Shown: piece after piece, positions 1-13,420 of the stretch
How the letters are laid out: each line of letters opens with the position of its first letter
Numbering within the stretch: position 1 is the stretch's first letter
Assembly (NCBI RefSeq): GCF_041260155.1
Contig: NW_027248278.1
Span: forward strand, 18,736,244 to 18,800,243
Direction of reading: 5' to 3'
DNA: 64,000 nucleotides
From: Ptychodera flava
Lineage: Eukaryota > Hemichordata > Enteropneusta > Ptychoderidae
Program-made: the position numbers and the translations under genes
Notes under the pieces: generated by a model
The model's database searches: none
What the model saw: the letters and a program-made list of their open reading frames with translations, nothing else
Told to the model about the DNA's origin: nothing

Positions 1-734
1 CCCAGCGTGACTCTCTTTTTTAAACTATCAATCTCAAAACATCGCCTGGAAGAGGCACTTTTATATAGAAAAGAGCAGTTTAGTACGACACGTTGAAATA
101 TGTCAGACGCTTGGACTCGGAAAACGGTTTATATTGCACGCTCATCACAGCTACCTGTAAGCTGGTATTTGCACAGGAGTGATATCATCATGATAAAGGG
201 CAAAGCAAAAATCTGGAGAAACTGAAACAGGTTGCGGCATGATTATACTAGGTCTGTGACATATGGCATAAACCCAACGGCAAATATACATAAGATGTGG
301 TGTAGAGGGCGCACTCGTCAAACGGTTAACGTCTGGCGTGATTGAAATCGGAATTTGCTCGATATTTTACATTCCCCGTTCTGTTTTTACCACTCGAATG
401 TGCGTACATGAAAGTTCGTTTTGTAAAGATGTGCCCTTGGCCTTGAGCATTGAAGTATGCGCTATTCTTCTACTCTGGAAGCGGTTCTTGGCATGATAAA
501 TGCTTGACCCTGACATCACCTCGGTAGCTTTGTTATTCAAATGTCGATCTATTTACCCACACTGTATGTACACGTTCCCTTTCAGTTTGCTACTAATTAG
601 CATAACAATCGACGCCTTTCTCTTTGACATATACGCAATAGGATCTGATACGTCGTCGCTTCGAAAATAAGCGGGCCTTTTTTTCAGTTGCATAGTACTG
701 TACTCCTACTGACGGCGTTATACTCTCAGCCATC

Positions 735-1600
735 ATGTCGCGACAGCAGCGGTACCGTAGTCGGGAAACCACGTTCGACAACCCGGCCATGGTGAATTAT
801 TCGATGCAGGAAGAAGGCAGGTACGAGCCGTACGCTGTCAGAAACCACCCGCCGTCACGACCGCAATATCAGCAGCAACCACCCCAGACAAGGGCAAGCC
901 CTCCGTCGGCCGGACAGAATCAACGGTCGTCTGGTTCGTCTCTGACGCCGATCCCCACAGTAGACGCCGTTGTCAGACCGCCGTCGCATCCGCCATCCGA
1001 GCGATCTGATTATCCGGTGGAACCCATCAAATTTGAAGCAAACAAAGGATTTTTTCTGTCCTATTGGAAGTGTTTCTGGGTTGTTCTTGGAGTGATACTG
1101 TTACTGGTGACAGTAGGACTACTGATAGGTTTCTTGAGACCCCGGGCAACCTCAGCAACGCCGCCAAATGTCACAACGGTCACGGTGTCACCTACGCTCG
1201 ATCCATCGATACCTTGGCACCGCCTTCGCCTTCCCGGCAACATAGAAACCATTCGGTACGATCTCGACCTCCGCGTCGACAAAGATGAAGCCAAGTTCAG
1301 CGGGGCTGTGTCGATCACCTTCAACTGCGTAGAGGAGACCGACCTCATTCTGGTTCATGCCCTGCGACTGGACATCAACGACAATCAGGTGTCGTTGGAA
1401 AATCGTTTGACCAGCGACGCGGTGGCCGTCAAATCGCAGTTTGAGTTCGAAGAGCGAGAGTACTACGTTATTGAACTCGACGAAACGCTCATTGTAAACA
1501 CCGAATACGTGCTTCGGTTTGGTGATTTTAGTGGACAGCTCAAGGAGGACTTACATGGACTGTATCTCAGCCCATATAAAACCAGCACTGGTGAAGAAAG
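735..1600 (+). CDS. Aminopeptidase exon 1: cytosolic tail, membrane anchor, start of ectodomain
   Basis: The first ATG of the long frame is at 735, just after CAGCCATC. The exon encodes 288 residues: a Gln/Pro/Ser-rich tail, a hydrophobic span with core VVLGVILLLVTVGLLIGFL, a Thr/Pro stalk and the first M1 beta domain (WHRLRLPGNI, YDLDL, HGLYLSPY). It ends in phase 2 at the donor AAAG|GTAGGT, and an AG microsatellite begins eight bases later. Confidence 0.9.
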
Positions 1601-1605
1601 GTAGG

Positions 1606-1672
<67 letters not shown>

Positions 1673-4600
1673 GTAGGTACACCCATCTATCCATTAAGAC
1701 ACATTTATCAGACACCCATCATTAGGCGTACTACTAGGCGGAGGGGAAAAGAGTATAGCAACCGAACACGACAGATATTCAAATTCATATATCATGCATG
1801 CCTTGTCTCAAATATCCACGAATTGCGTAACCAACTGATTGCAAGTATGAAAATTGACTGAATCGCATCATGAAAGAATAAAGGCCGTCCATCATTTGAA
1901 AGATATGAGTCAATAGGGGACGCCTTTCAATAGATATCATCAGTTAGCCCTAATTGAAATGGAGTGAATCAGGGAATTAGGCCTAATTCAATTGATGTGC
2001 AATTACGAAATGGCGTAGTCTTGCCTTCATCAATAATAACCACGGTATGTTGTCGAGGGAATGCCTCGCTCTAGACTTTCTCGTATTATATTTGGAGAGG
2101 ATATAAAATTATGAAATATTGACTTGGTAAGCGGAGATTAGAAATGAAGCGTCGATATTATTAATCATAAATGGTCCTCTTCTTAGTGTTATCCTTCACT
2201 TGCACAGGTCATCTAGATCAGCTAAATTTTGCGAACCTAATGGAGGTATGTGAACACAATATGAGTGTCGATACGTAAAAATATAAGGTATCTTATCAAA
2301 ACCTTTAAATGAAAATATTTCCACATAAATTCAGGTCGTATAACATTTTTATTGTAAAAGCTGTAAAATTCATCAATTAGGCATATTATTAATAGTGCGG
2401 ACTTGGTCAGTCGCGCTTCCAGGCGTCAACGTTATGGCGTTTGTTTCATAATTATTTTGGTGAAGCTTCAGAATATTCGTATTTTGGCAATTTTAGTGTC
2501 AATGGCGTTTTTAGAAACCATGAAAAACATATTATACCGACTAAATAATATGAGTTGTGCACAATATATCTCTCTGTTTTCACTGAGACTTGCATTTTGC
2601 TAATTCAGTTGTTGACTCATCAACAAACATTTCTGACGGAACACAAGGAATAGCGGTACGATTGCTATTTTACCGTTAACTTGTTTACTTTCATTAAACG
2701 GAACAAAAAATAAAATTAACCAACCTCTCTTTGGATTATGTACTCCATTTTCTAAATATTCTACGTAACGTCTTAGTTTAAGTTATTTAAAGTCAACAAC
2801 AAGTGTACAGACGCCGACTTTCTCCCCTGAGGGACTTAGTTTTTACGTTTTTCCCGCTGCATAAAATTCAAATAATTCCAAGTTCTTGTGTCGTCTGCTA
2901 CGTTCTTCGCTTGCACACTTTTAAGGCAACATTTCTGTTTTTAATCCCGTTCTGCTGAGTTCAGCTTACATTATAAAAGGTATTGAAGGGTCAACGCTAC
3001 CTTCTCTACCGACAGCACAAGATGTGTTTGGGCTTTCTGTTACGCTTGAGTTAGCTTCTGATTCATAAATGAACGCATATTGTGAATACTGTCTGGCACT
3101 CACTCGCACAACAAGCACCAGGGTCAACAGAGGTCAACAAAGTCTTTAACTACACAGCAGCTGGTTGAAACGGCCCTCGTTAAAGTTTATATCTAATGCA
3201 AAAAAAGAACTAAAATTGCACGTCTTAACAGATAAAATTGTGTGTGTGTGTCCTTAATATGCCTCTGGGAAAAAAGCACGCTGAATATAAAAAAGCTTTC
3301 TTGTGCGTTTCCATTTTCTAACACACAATTTTACATTGTATACATTACTGTTGACATTGCTGAAGTTTAGACCCGGTGTGTTTAAAATGTGCGATCTAAG
3401 ATAATAAGCAGGGTACGTATTATATTTCTGTCTAATTTCCTAACGAGTATTTTGATGTTACTCTTTACGTGACGAGCAATTAGTGTATCAGTGGTTCACC
3501 GGTCGCTTATTCATCGTAATGTGACATGACACGAAGTCAGGTAGGTTGCTTTCTTCAATCAGGGCCTGGCTATAAATAGAAAAGTAAACGACAGTCAGCA
3601 AACATAAATTGGGTGTAAATTCAAACTTTCATTTAGGCTGACAATTTGGAAAAGCAAAACACGCGTTAGAAAATCGAAACGCACAATTTAATCGTTTTCG
3701 TTATTTTAGTATGCGACACCATGTACACACTAATAAAAGCGGACCAGTGGAAGCTGACTGACGTCATCACGGTTCCACATTCAGGATCACAACTTCAATC
3801 CTAATCGTGATCCTGCATATTGTCTCTGAATTCTCCTTCAAAACTGCTTCCTGCTCGATTAACTCTGCCCATTATTTTCAGATATTTCCCGCCAAATTTA
3901 GGTAAGCTTTTGTAAACAACATGCCTAGTGCGGTCAACAATTCTACGGTCACAGATTTTGGAATACTCCTTGCAAAACATAACGCTTCCAATGGGAATAA
4001 AAGAGGGACACGAGTTCATTCGGTCAATGTTCAACAAATTTGGACACATCAGAACTGTGCTTCAATGAGAAGTAGTTAAACAAAAGACGAGTTTTACCAA
4101 GATTCAGAAACCTCGCGGATAGCCGAAGATAAATTGGCCTTTTTTTCAGGGGGATTGCTTTCAGCCATCAGTTCATACTGCTTCGTACACATTCATCGAA
4201 TTCTTCGAGTACCAGTAGAGTAATATAAAATCGCAAGGTCATGACCTAAATGTTTTTTTTGCAGCTGTGGTATTTGAGCACATTGTGTAGCACGTCTGAC
4301 CAATTACTTGTAAATTCTATGCTTATTAAGGCTATATTGTTAAAAATCTGACACGCTGATTTGACCTCCTCAAGCTTGTAGGTGAATGGACGAAAACATC
4401 AACAAACTGCGGCCTGACAATGGTACTTTTGCGCAGAATACCACAGAAAAAAACCTATTGCGCACCCGTGTAATTTGAACCAACCAACCACCTGTTGGAT
4501 TACTCGTGTTGAACAGCCATTTGACTACATGCAGCGAAACCAAACCCTGTCGGGCCTACGCATCGCTCATCATTAGCTTCAGTTTTACAGCGTACTAGCG

Positions 4601-5054
4601 TCATATGTTTACCATGCCTTCATTTAAGGTAGCATCAGCCTCGGTGAAAGATATTCTGCCGCTCAAAATTTTACAATGAATATTTCGTCCACACCTTTCT
4701 TTCCAATCATTTGAGGGGTCATAGCGTAAATAACTAAGTTTTCAGTGGGTTATTTTGTGAAAATCGAAACGTTTGAGCAAACGTTTTAAGTATTTCAAGC
4801 TCGAGACACGTACTGCCTTAACATAAACGCAGTCACTTTAATAGGCACTATAAAGCCAGGTATACCACTGGAACGAGTAGTCAACATCCCACAGTATTAA
4901 TACAGTTGACCTACATCTGACTATAATGTCGACCTGATACAAAATTAATATTCTTGATGTTTCCAAGCATTCACACAGTATGCGCTGGCTTTAATTTCCC
5001 AATTCTTTATTACCTACTTTAATCAACGCCCGTATTGTACAACATCGTATCTTT

Positions 5055-5148
<94 letters not shown>

Positions 5149-8100
5149 GCGTGTGTAGATGTATTTTGCGTGTAATTAATAATGTAGGCAGGTACCTCTA
5201 CATGCGGCAATATGGATGAGGCTGAAAATAAACGCCTGTGTGTACAATTAATCATAGGCAAGTGATGACAATTGCCACAGAAAGTTTGTTTGTATTGCCA
5301 TCCCTGAAAAGGCACTATAAATACGCGTTTGAAATAGTCCTTTGTGGGTTTAGCAGTTTCACCGCTGTATACAATGCCGGGGATTCGAGTCGTGCAACAA
5401 AAAAGTTATTCAGGCGCCTATTTGCGCAGTTTCACTTCCAAAATATTGTTTGTCGATCCAGCACACGTACCATCAGATCACCGCCAAAATATACGGTCAA
5501 TTCATAACGCGTTCGCTGGCCTCGCTACGCTCACAAATAATGGTGTATTTTATCAGCTACTGCCGACTTGATCATCGTTCGCATGTTTGTTTGTCGTTCG
5601 CTGAAAGAAACACAGACACAAAAATTCCATCGAATATGAAACGGGCTATTTATGCAAATGCAGACTTTGTTTTGTAATCCAGTGGGAACTGGTGAAGCAT
5701 GATTAATCATCGGCGTACACGAACCTATTGGTTAAAGACATAAAAAATTATGTGTGTCCGATAGCCGACCCGAGAAAACCCCGCTGACTGCGATCTTAGA
5801 CATTTTCTCGCGTTCAAAAAAAATTATTTTAATTTTAACCTGTTTTATGGGTCGCAGCCAACAAAGAAAAAGAAATAAAAAATCATCGGATCTACTTTAA
5901 TTTCCGGAGGCATGTTACTTGAAACACGTTTTTTTCAGTTTGGCCTAAGGGACCGTGGATAATTAAAACACGCGCACGGTAAACGAAACTTCTGTGTTTA
6001 GGGGGAGGGGGTTTTGCTGTAGTTGGATTACCGTGCGCAAAAATCGCACTACAAGTTTTGCTATCGCAATATCGTTTTTCTGTATCGCAAAATATCGCGC
6101 TACATTGTTGGCGTGTACCAGGCCAGTGTGGCACCGGCGCTACACCAGCATTGACATATACATGTGAATAAGTGCACGTGTAAAACAACGTAACAGTCAT
6201 TTTGGATACACTGTTTCATTTCATTCTATTTGTCGCGTCATTGTTGAGTTGGCACTGAACATAGATTGATTTTATAGGGGGTATGTTGGGTGGGGGGGGG
6301 GGGTGGTGTCGGTAGCGTATGCGTAATCACCGATTATTGGATTCAGATACAGAATGAGGCTTGGTTGGATTTTCGCACTTCCAAACTTTCGTTTAGGGGA
6401 GGAGGGAGGGGTTGAGGACAATCGCACTTAGTTTCGTTTGCCGTGCGTATGTTTTAATTATCTACGGTCCCTAAGTAAGTTTTTGTGCGATATACGATAG
6501 CGAGTATACATACGCGAGTACTAAATATACTCTATAGCGTGTAGCAGGGGTTGCGGTCAGAAAAATTGCACAAGCCCGGTTATTGCACCCATACGTTTCG
6601 AGTTCGACTTTCGATCAAGAATTTACTGGATGTTATCAGCATGGCGGCAGATTGCTTTGCGCGTTCAGACAACTTGGTAGTCACAAATAAGTTCAAATGC
6701 CGTAGGTTAATAGTTCTTAGAATGCTTCTGTGAAGAACCCTTAGCACTGCGCACGTAGTTAGGGGAATACGAGTTGAGGTACCAGTCTGGATCGTAGTGC
6801 TGTCAGTTAGTAAAGTCAACACACCAAGATGTTGATTGTAGCACAACTTTAAATTTTTATTACGATATGGTAACGTGGCACTCCACGTCTAAGAGTGTAT
6901 CCCAAGTGTACATTCTCCGCAAAGTTATATACGTTTCTAAACTTACATAACTACAAAATTATCATATCACCATGCAATGGTCATCGCGTGGAAATTTCCC
7001 GCATGTCTTTGTTTCTTAAGATTAAACAAGATTACACCATGGAATATCCCGTTCTCGATTGTTCTCATTCAAATTGTTACCAATAATAAATTAATAGTAT
7101 AACGCTGTCTCCTATCTTTTTTTCGTACGATATTGAGCCAACCTTCACACACCTTGGCCACTTGAGGGACGCTTGGAGATAAAATCTCTACAAGGGAGGG
7201 CGTTACATTAGTATGCTCAAGATGTAGAGAAATTTGGACTAGTCGCCATCGTTTGCAAAACTCGTTCGTCGCAGTTTTTGAGAATGTTAACGTGTTTGTC
7301 TCTATTTAGCATGTGGTTTACTTTATCAACAGAACCATGGTTGTCTCGCTGTTTGAGCCTACGTTTGCAAGGAAGGCGTTCCCGTGTTTTGACGAGCCCA
7401 CCTTTAAAGCAGTTTACAAAGTCAGCGTCACGCATCCACGTTACAATCTCGACAAGGTGTTATTCAACACGGACTTAGAGAGATCTGAAGACGCGGAGAC
7501 GGGATGGGTACGGGAGATATTCGAAGAGACGCAAAAAATGTCTACCTATCTTCTTGGTTTTGTGATAGGTGATTTGACTAGCATGGAAAGGGAGACGCAG
7601 CGGGGCAGAAAGGTTAGTTCCTGTCACTTGGTGAATATTAAATAATACAAGCAGTGAGGTGTGAACGAATGGGTGATTCGTTACATGTTTAGATGGCCAC
7701 ACGGTTGATCGGCTGTACCGGTGACTTGTTCTGACGGGTGGGCGGTCAGTTCGATCGGTGACCGACTGGATGACTGGCCGTATTATGAGTCGCTCCTTGA
7801 ATAGATTTGTGACAGAACGGTTCGATGGCTGGATGACAGGGACGGACTGGAGGGACAGATAGGTGACCGGTTAATGGATGGATGAATGGATGGACGGCTG
7901 TACTGGTGGCGGGCGTGATTGGTTGCTGGCTGGATGCTATACGTAATGTTGGCTAGTTGTTTGGGTGGATTGTGGGTCATGAGATTGCAACGAGCAACGA
8001 GAATTACTGATTGTGTAGATGGGTGACTTGATATAGATACACAAGTGGGTGCAAGTGATTGACAAATTTAAAGATATATTAACAGAATACACACCTAACC

Positions 8101-8185
8101 TCTACCTACCTACCTACCTACCGACAGACAGACATAGACAGACAGACAGTCAGGCAGACAGAAAGACAGACTCAGATAAACATGG

Positions 8186-8241
<56 letters not shown>

Positions 8242-8352
8242 ATACACATTGTATATATATATAGAGAGAGACAGACACAGACAGACAGACAGACAGACAG
8301 ATAGATAGATAGATAGATAGATATAGATAGATAGATAGACAGATAGATAGAC

Positions 8353-8440
<88 letters not shown>

Positions 8441-11400
8441 TCAACGGTTCTTACTTTCCTACTGACAAAGGAGATGCAATGAAACACAAATATAACATTC
8501 TCTCCAGGGAGATTGCATGGTGTAGAATCGAAGTCAAGGGTCATGAGGCATTCACGTATTCCTGTCTTACTTTCATTTTCAATCACAGATTCGAGTATGG
8601 TCACGTCCAGATGTTATCCAGCAAATGACCTTTGCACTTAATTATGCAGAGCAATGCTACATCTATTTCGACAGTTACTTTTCCGGCATAGAGGACCCAA
8701 CTCCGAAAACAGGTGTGCGATTTACTTAACATGTCTTCCGTTGATTCTTTCCTTCCTGAAAACAATACTTTCTTTTGTTTTGTACACATGGCCGCCCTAT
8801 GCAACCGTTAGATGTTATATTCTGTTTAAATATCGAGTATGGTGCTTTTAGTTTGTCTCACGATGGGACATGCTGTTCTCTTGTCCCTGTGAACCCTGAC
8901 CCTGTCATGACCTGTCATGCAGCGATTGTCAATTGATTGCTTTCTGGACTTGCCATACATGTCTATCAGCCGATCTGTCAGTTTTCCCGCCTTTCGAGTC
9001 GTCTGGGTGTAAACCAGGCATTTACCAAAATGTGGTAACTAACGACGATAGCTGGGAACAGGCTTGTGGAAGACACTCACTTATCGAAAGACATTTTCAT
9101 GTAACATTAAGCGTTTGGATGCAAAGACAAATTTTGGACAATTTTGCGAACGAAATCGACGTAAAATAGCCATTCGACTCTGACACACATGCTGAAATAT
9201 ATGCTGGCTCTTGTCACGGGGCAATTTCTAGCACTTCTGGAATTGCAAGTACCTGCGCATGCGTCGAAACCACCAATGGACATAAAGACGTTCCCCAACA
9301 CGGTGAATAATACATGTGTACCATATTTTGCAAGTCCTGGACTAGTGTATATCTGATAGCCACTCGTACGATCTTGACGCATTTTAGTTTTCTCTTTAAT
9401 ATTCCAGATATTGTCGCAGTGCCAACGTTTCTGGCGGCTGGTATGGAACACTGGGGGTTGATCACGTGTTTTGAACGTTACATTCTGTACGAGGAGTCGA
9501 CGTCGCCCATACGAAAACGGAACTTGGTGTCAGAACTTGTCGCCCATGAAATCGCCCATTCGGTAAAACAAACATTAGTTTTTATTCGATTTATAACCCC
9601 CTGAAGTAATTCAGGGACTCTTTCCTCTCGTTGTAATCGAAAGGTAACACCTAATAAGGTTAGACGACTCGATACGATTAAGAGGAAATTGTAATAGCTT
9701 TAATACCAGTGAATTTTGTGAAGTGATAGCCTCAGATCATGACTGATAATATATCCGATTATCCAGTATTGTAACCCAAAAGTTTTTCTACATCTACAAA
9801 TTCATTGTTATCGCCAAAACCATAAGTGATGGCAATAATGTACCCCTTCAAGGCCCATAATGGACTCAAGCAAACTTCGCATCAAACAGTGCTTGCTTAC
9901 TTTCTTTTTTATCGATGGTAGTCACAGTGTTGTCAAAGCTTGCTTTCGTCCGTTATGTTCCCGTAATTTGAGAAAAGATAGCTTGTATCTATTTTTATTT
10001 CACGTATTTCATTATTTCGGTGAGCAAAACTTCAGTCTGTGGCTGGAGGCAAGCGGTTTAGAAAGAAAAATGAGTTCACCGTAATTCATTAAGCTATCTT
10101 CTGTAATGTGTTACTTCTTACCATACTGTTAAAATATATAGCCAACATAAATATTCCAGAACGTTTCGTTTAAGGTAGAACGCACCTCGGGGACAGACAT
10201 TCGGACTCTCAAACTTTTACAATTCTCTTCTGATATACATCATGTTGGGGTTCATTTTAAAGCTCTTGGTGAGAGAAAATTTTTCACCGGCTTAGTTTTT
10301 CGAAATTTGAAAATTTTTATTTTTCTCCATAGAGTTAACACAGTGATGGCGGCCATTTTGAATTTCTCATATCGGTAAATCTTGGGTAATTTGTTTCTCT
10401 AGTACCAAAATTTGCACGGTGACCCCCTATTTTTATTCTTGATTTTGAAAGAGAATGTTTGAAAGATTCCTTGAGGAAAGTTAGAGCAAAAGTTTAAGTC
10501 TTTCACTTTCGAGGTGCATACTACCTTAAGGTATAATGCGCTTCGCAGACAGATAGTCGGACTCTCAAATTTTTCCAATTCTTTTCTGATCTACCACTTG
10601 TTGGGACTCATCTCAAAGCTCTTTGAGAATGAAAAACTTTCACCGTCTTAGTTTTTCGAAAATCAAAAATTAAATTTTACGCTCATAGAGTTAACACGGG
10701 AATGGCGGCCATTTTGAATTTCAACTACCAGAAAATCTTGGGAAATTTGTTTCGATAGTTCCAAACTTTGCGCGGTTACCAACGATTTTATTGTTTGCTT
10801 TGGTAAGAGAATGGTTGACAGTTTCATTCAGGAAAGTTTGAAGTTTTAGTCTTTCACTTTCGAGGCACATACTACCTTAAGGTAGTTCGCTCCTCGAAAG
10901 TGAAAGACTTTAACTTTTGCTCAACATTTTCTCAAGCGAACTTTTAACAAGAATGCAAATCGGGAGGTCACATTGCAAATTTTGGTACCAGAGAAACAAA
11001 TTAGGGACCGTCTCAGAATGTCGCATAAGTTCAAAAAGCGAAATTCATTCGTTTACGGGGGGGGGGGGGGGTGGGGGGGTTTGACCCCATTCTATAAGTG
11101 AAATTCACTTTCGCACATTTATTTTGTGATGACAAGTTCTTTGTGTGTAAAAATTTAAAAAATGCACACTCGTGCCAACAAATTTTACAGAAACTGTTTT
11201 AGCTCGCTCCTGTACCAAATACAATTTACCAACAGTAATATTGTATCCTAAACATTTCATTCATCAAATTATAAAGATAAAAAGTATTATTTTTAAATGT
11301 GCTATAAGCGTCTTCCCGCTCTAACCACACCTGGTCATTTCACTCTCACTGTGTTGACGAAGCAGCACTGAATACTACAGTCTTCACGAAATGCATAATT

Positions 11401-13382
11401 CTCAGTACATTGTTCTCTTAGGCAGACATCAACATTTCGCACTTTTGAACTTTCGTTTAGGGGGAGGGGAGGGGGGTTTTGATCTAAGCGAAGGAATTGC
11501 GTTTTTTGAACTTATGCGACAATCTGAGACCGTCCCTTACCCAATATTTAATGATGTTTGAAATTTAAAAATGGCCGCCATCCGTGTGTTATCTGTAGGC
11601 CCCTATGGGGAAAATTAAAATACCGATTTCACAAAAATAAGCCAGTAAAATTTTACTTACTCTAAGAGATTAGAAAATGAGCCACCATCCACAAGTAGTA
11701 GGCCAGAAGAATCGTAAAAGTTTGGGAGAGTCCGAATATCTCTACCCGAGACGTATTCTACCTTAAAACGTAGTCGTCAGAACTGCGCTCAAAGGTCGTA
11801 TGGGACCCATGCGACCATTGGCAACACTGTTTTCAAGGTACGATGGTGATTGATGACAGTTAAAACATGACTGTCATAATCTACATCGTATAATTTAAAT
11901 GTTAAAGCTATGATGATGAGGTGCATCTAGATATCGTGTACGAAATACATCGTTTGTAAACAAGAACTCGCACATGCAGGCGCAATTTCGACGACTATAT
12001 CCCTTTAAAACAATATAATCTCTCCTCAGTGGTTTGGGAACTTGGTAAGTCTGACATCGTGGCCGATCTGTGGCTAAAAGAAGGATTCGCGACATTCTTT
12101 TCAATTGAAGCGATGCAGAGTATAGACCCGTCATCGGATGCGGTGAGTATGAATTTATAATAAGTAACTGCAGTGAAATCTAGCGAACTTGACAGAGATG
12201 GAAAGACTATTGGTATCAGCGAATTGGAGAAATGATGCTGTACAAGAAAGAATAATCAAAAGTTTATACTCACGGTACCCGAATTTTCCACTCGTGACCC
12301 ATCGGCTATTTTCACTTTATTCACAATCAAATCATGCAATACTTGACAATATGTTCAAAAAGTAATTCCAATGATGTAAACCAATTCAAAAAATTGCAGA
12401 AAAAACCGAAAACCATTTTCTTCATCAAAAGTTGACTCATCGGAAACATAAGTGTCATGATAAGTATACTATCGGAAACGCAGCTTTATTCTATTTACTT
12501 TATTATGTATGTTTTAATTTCCAATTAATTAATGAATTAATTGTTTGATTGATTAATTCTCTCTCGTTCGTTGATTAACGTATTCGGCTAATCCTTCATT
12601 AATCCATATCTTCATTCATTATTTTATTCAATGACTATTGGTTGGTTCGTTTCTGAGTTCATTGTAGTTGCTCTTTTATTTGTTTTTTGTTTCTGTTTTA
12701 TTTACCCGATGTTTATGTTATGTTTACAAATAACTTAGAACATCAAGGGTCTATAACGCAAGCGTCCTTTCCTTCCTTGTCGGCTTCGATTGAAATTGGC
12801 GGGGTTTTTTTGAGGTCAATAACTTCACTCACAAATTCATTAATTATAATTAATGCAAACACCGGACTTTGTCAATCGACCGCACATATCTATATAATGA
12901 TCATAGAAATAAATCCGCTGTTACGAAGTAATTATGTCCACAGTCTAATTTTACAAGATAAGTAGGTCACCTTCGATCAAAATTTGTCCTCCTGAGCGCC
13001 TGTATTAAGGAATGTGGTAACTTTTTCGCCCAACAAAGGTCAAATTGTAATCATGTGGCTCAATACATGCGCGCATCGGACCCGTATTTTGATGATGTGT
13101 GCGGTTTAAAGATGTTATACATCAATAGCAAGAGAGTTTTTTAGATAATAGTGTGATGATAATGCCGGTAATTGTAAGAATGGTGATAATGGTGAGAATG
13201 TCAGTGGCAATCACGACGACGCCGGCGACAACGAATACGGTGATGGTAATCTTGGCGACGGCCATCGTGTTGACGACGATCACAGATGGTAATGATAAAG
13301 GCGGTGCGACAACAACAACGACAATGATGATGACCATGATTATTGTGATGATCGGTGTTGTTGTTTTTGTTGTTGTTGTTGT

Positions 13383-13420
<38 letters not shown>

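Noticed and set aside
5019-5315. Glu/Arg-repeat frame across the CT array, and similar frames at 1519-1725 and 22069-22299
   Set aside because: Pure dinucleotide translations.
7310-7332. Acceptor TTTAG at 7308-7309 as the start of aminopeptidase exon 2
   Set aside because: It breaks the phase with exon 1; CAACAG at 7327-7332 restores it.
8172-8604. SIYL-repeat open frames
   Set aside because: Translation of GATA/GACA and TA arrays.
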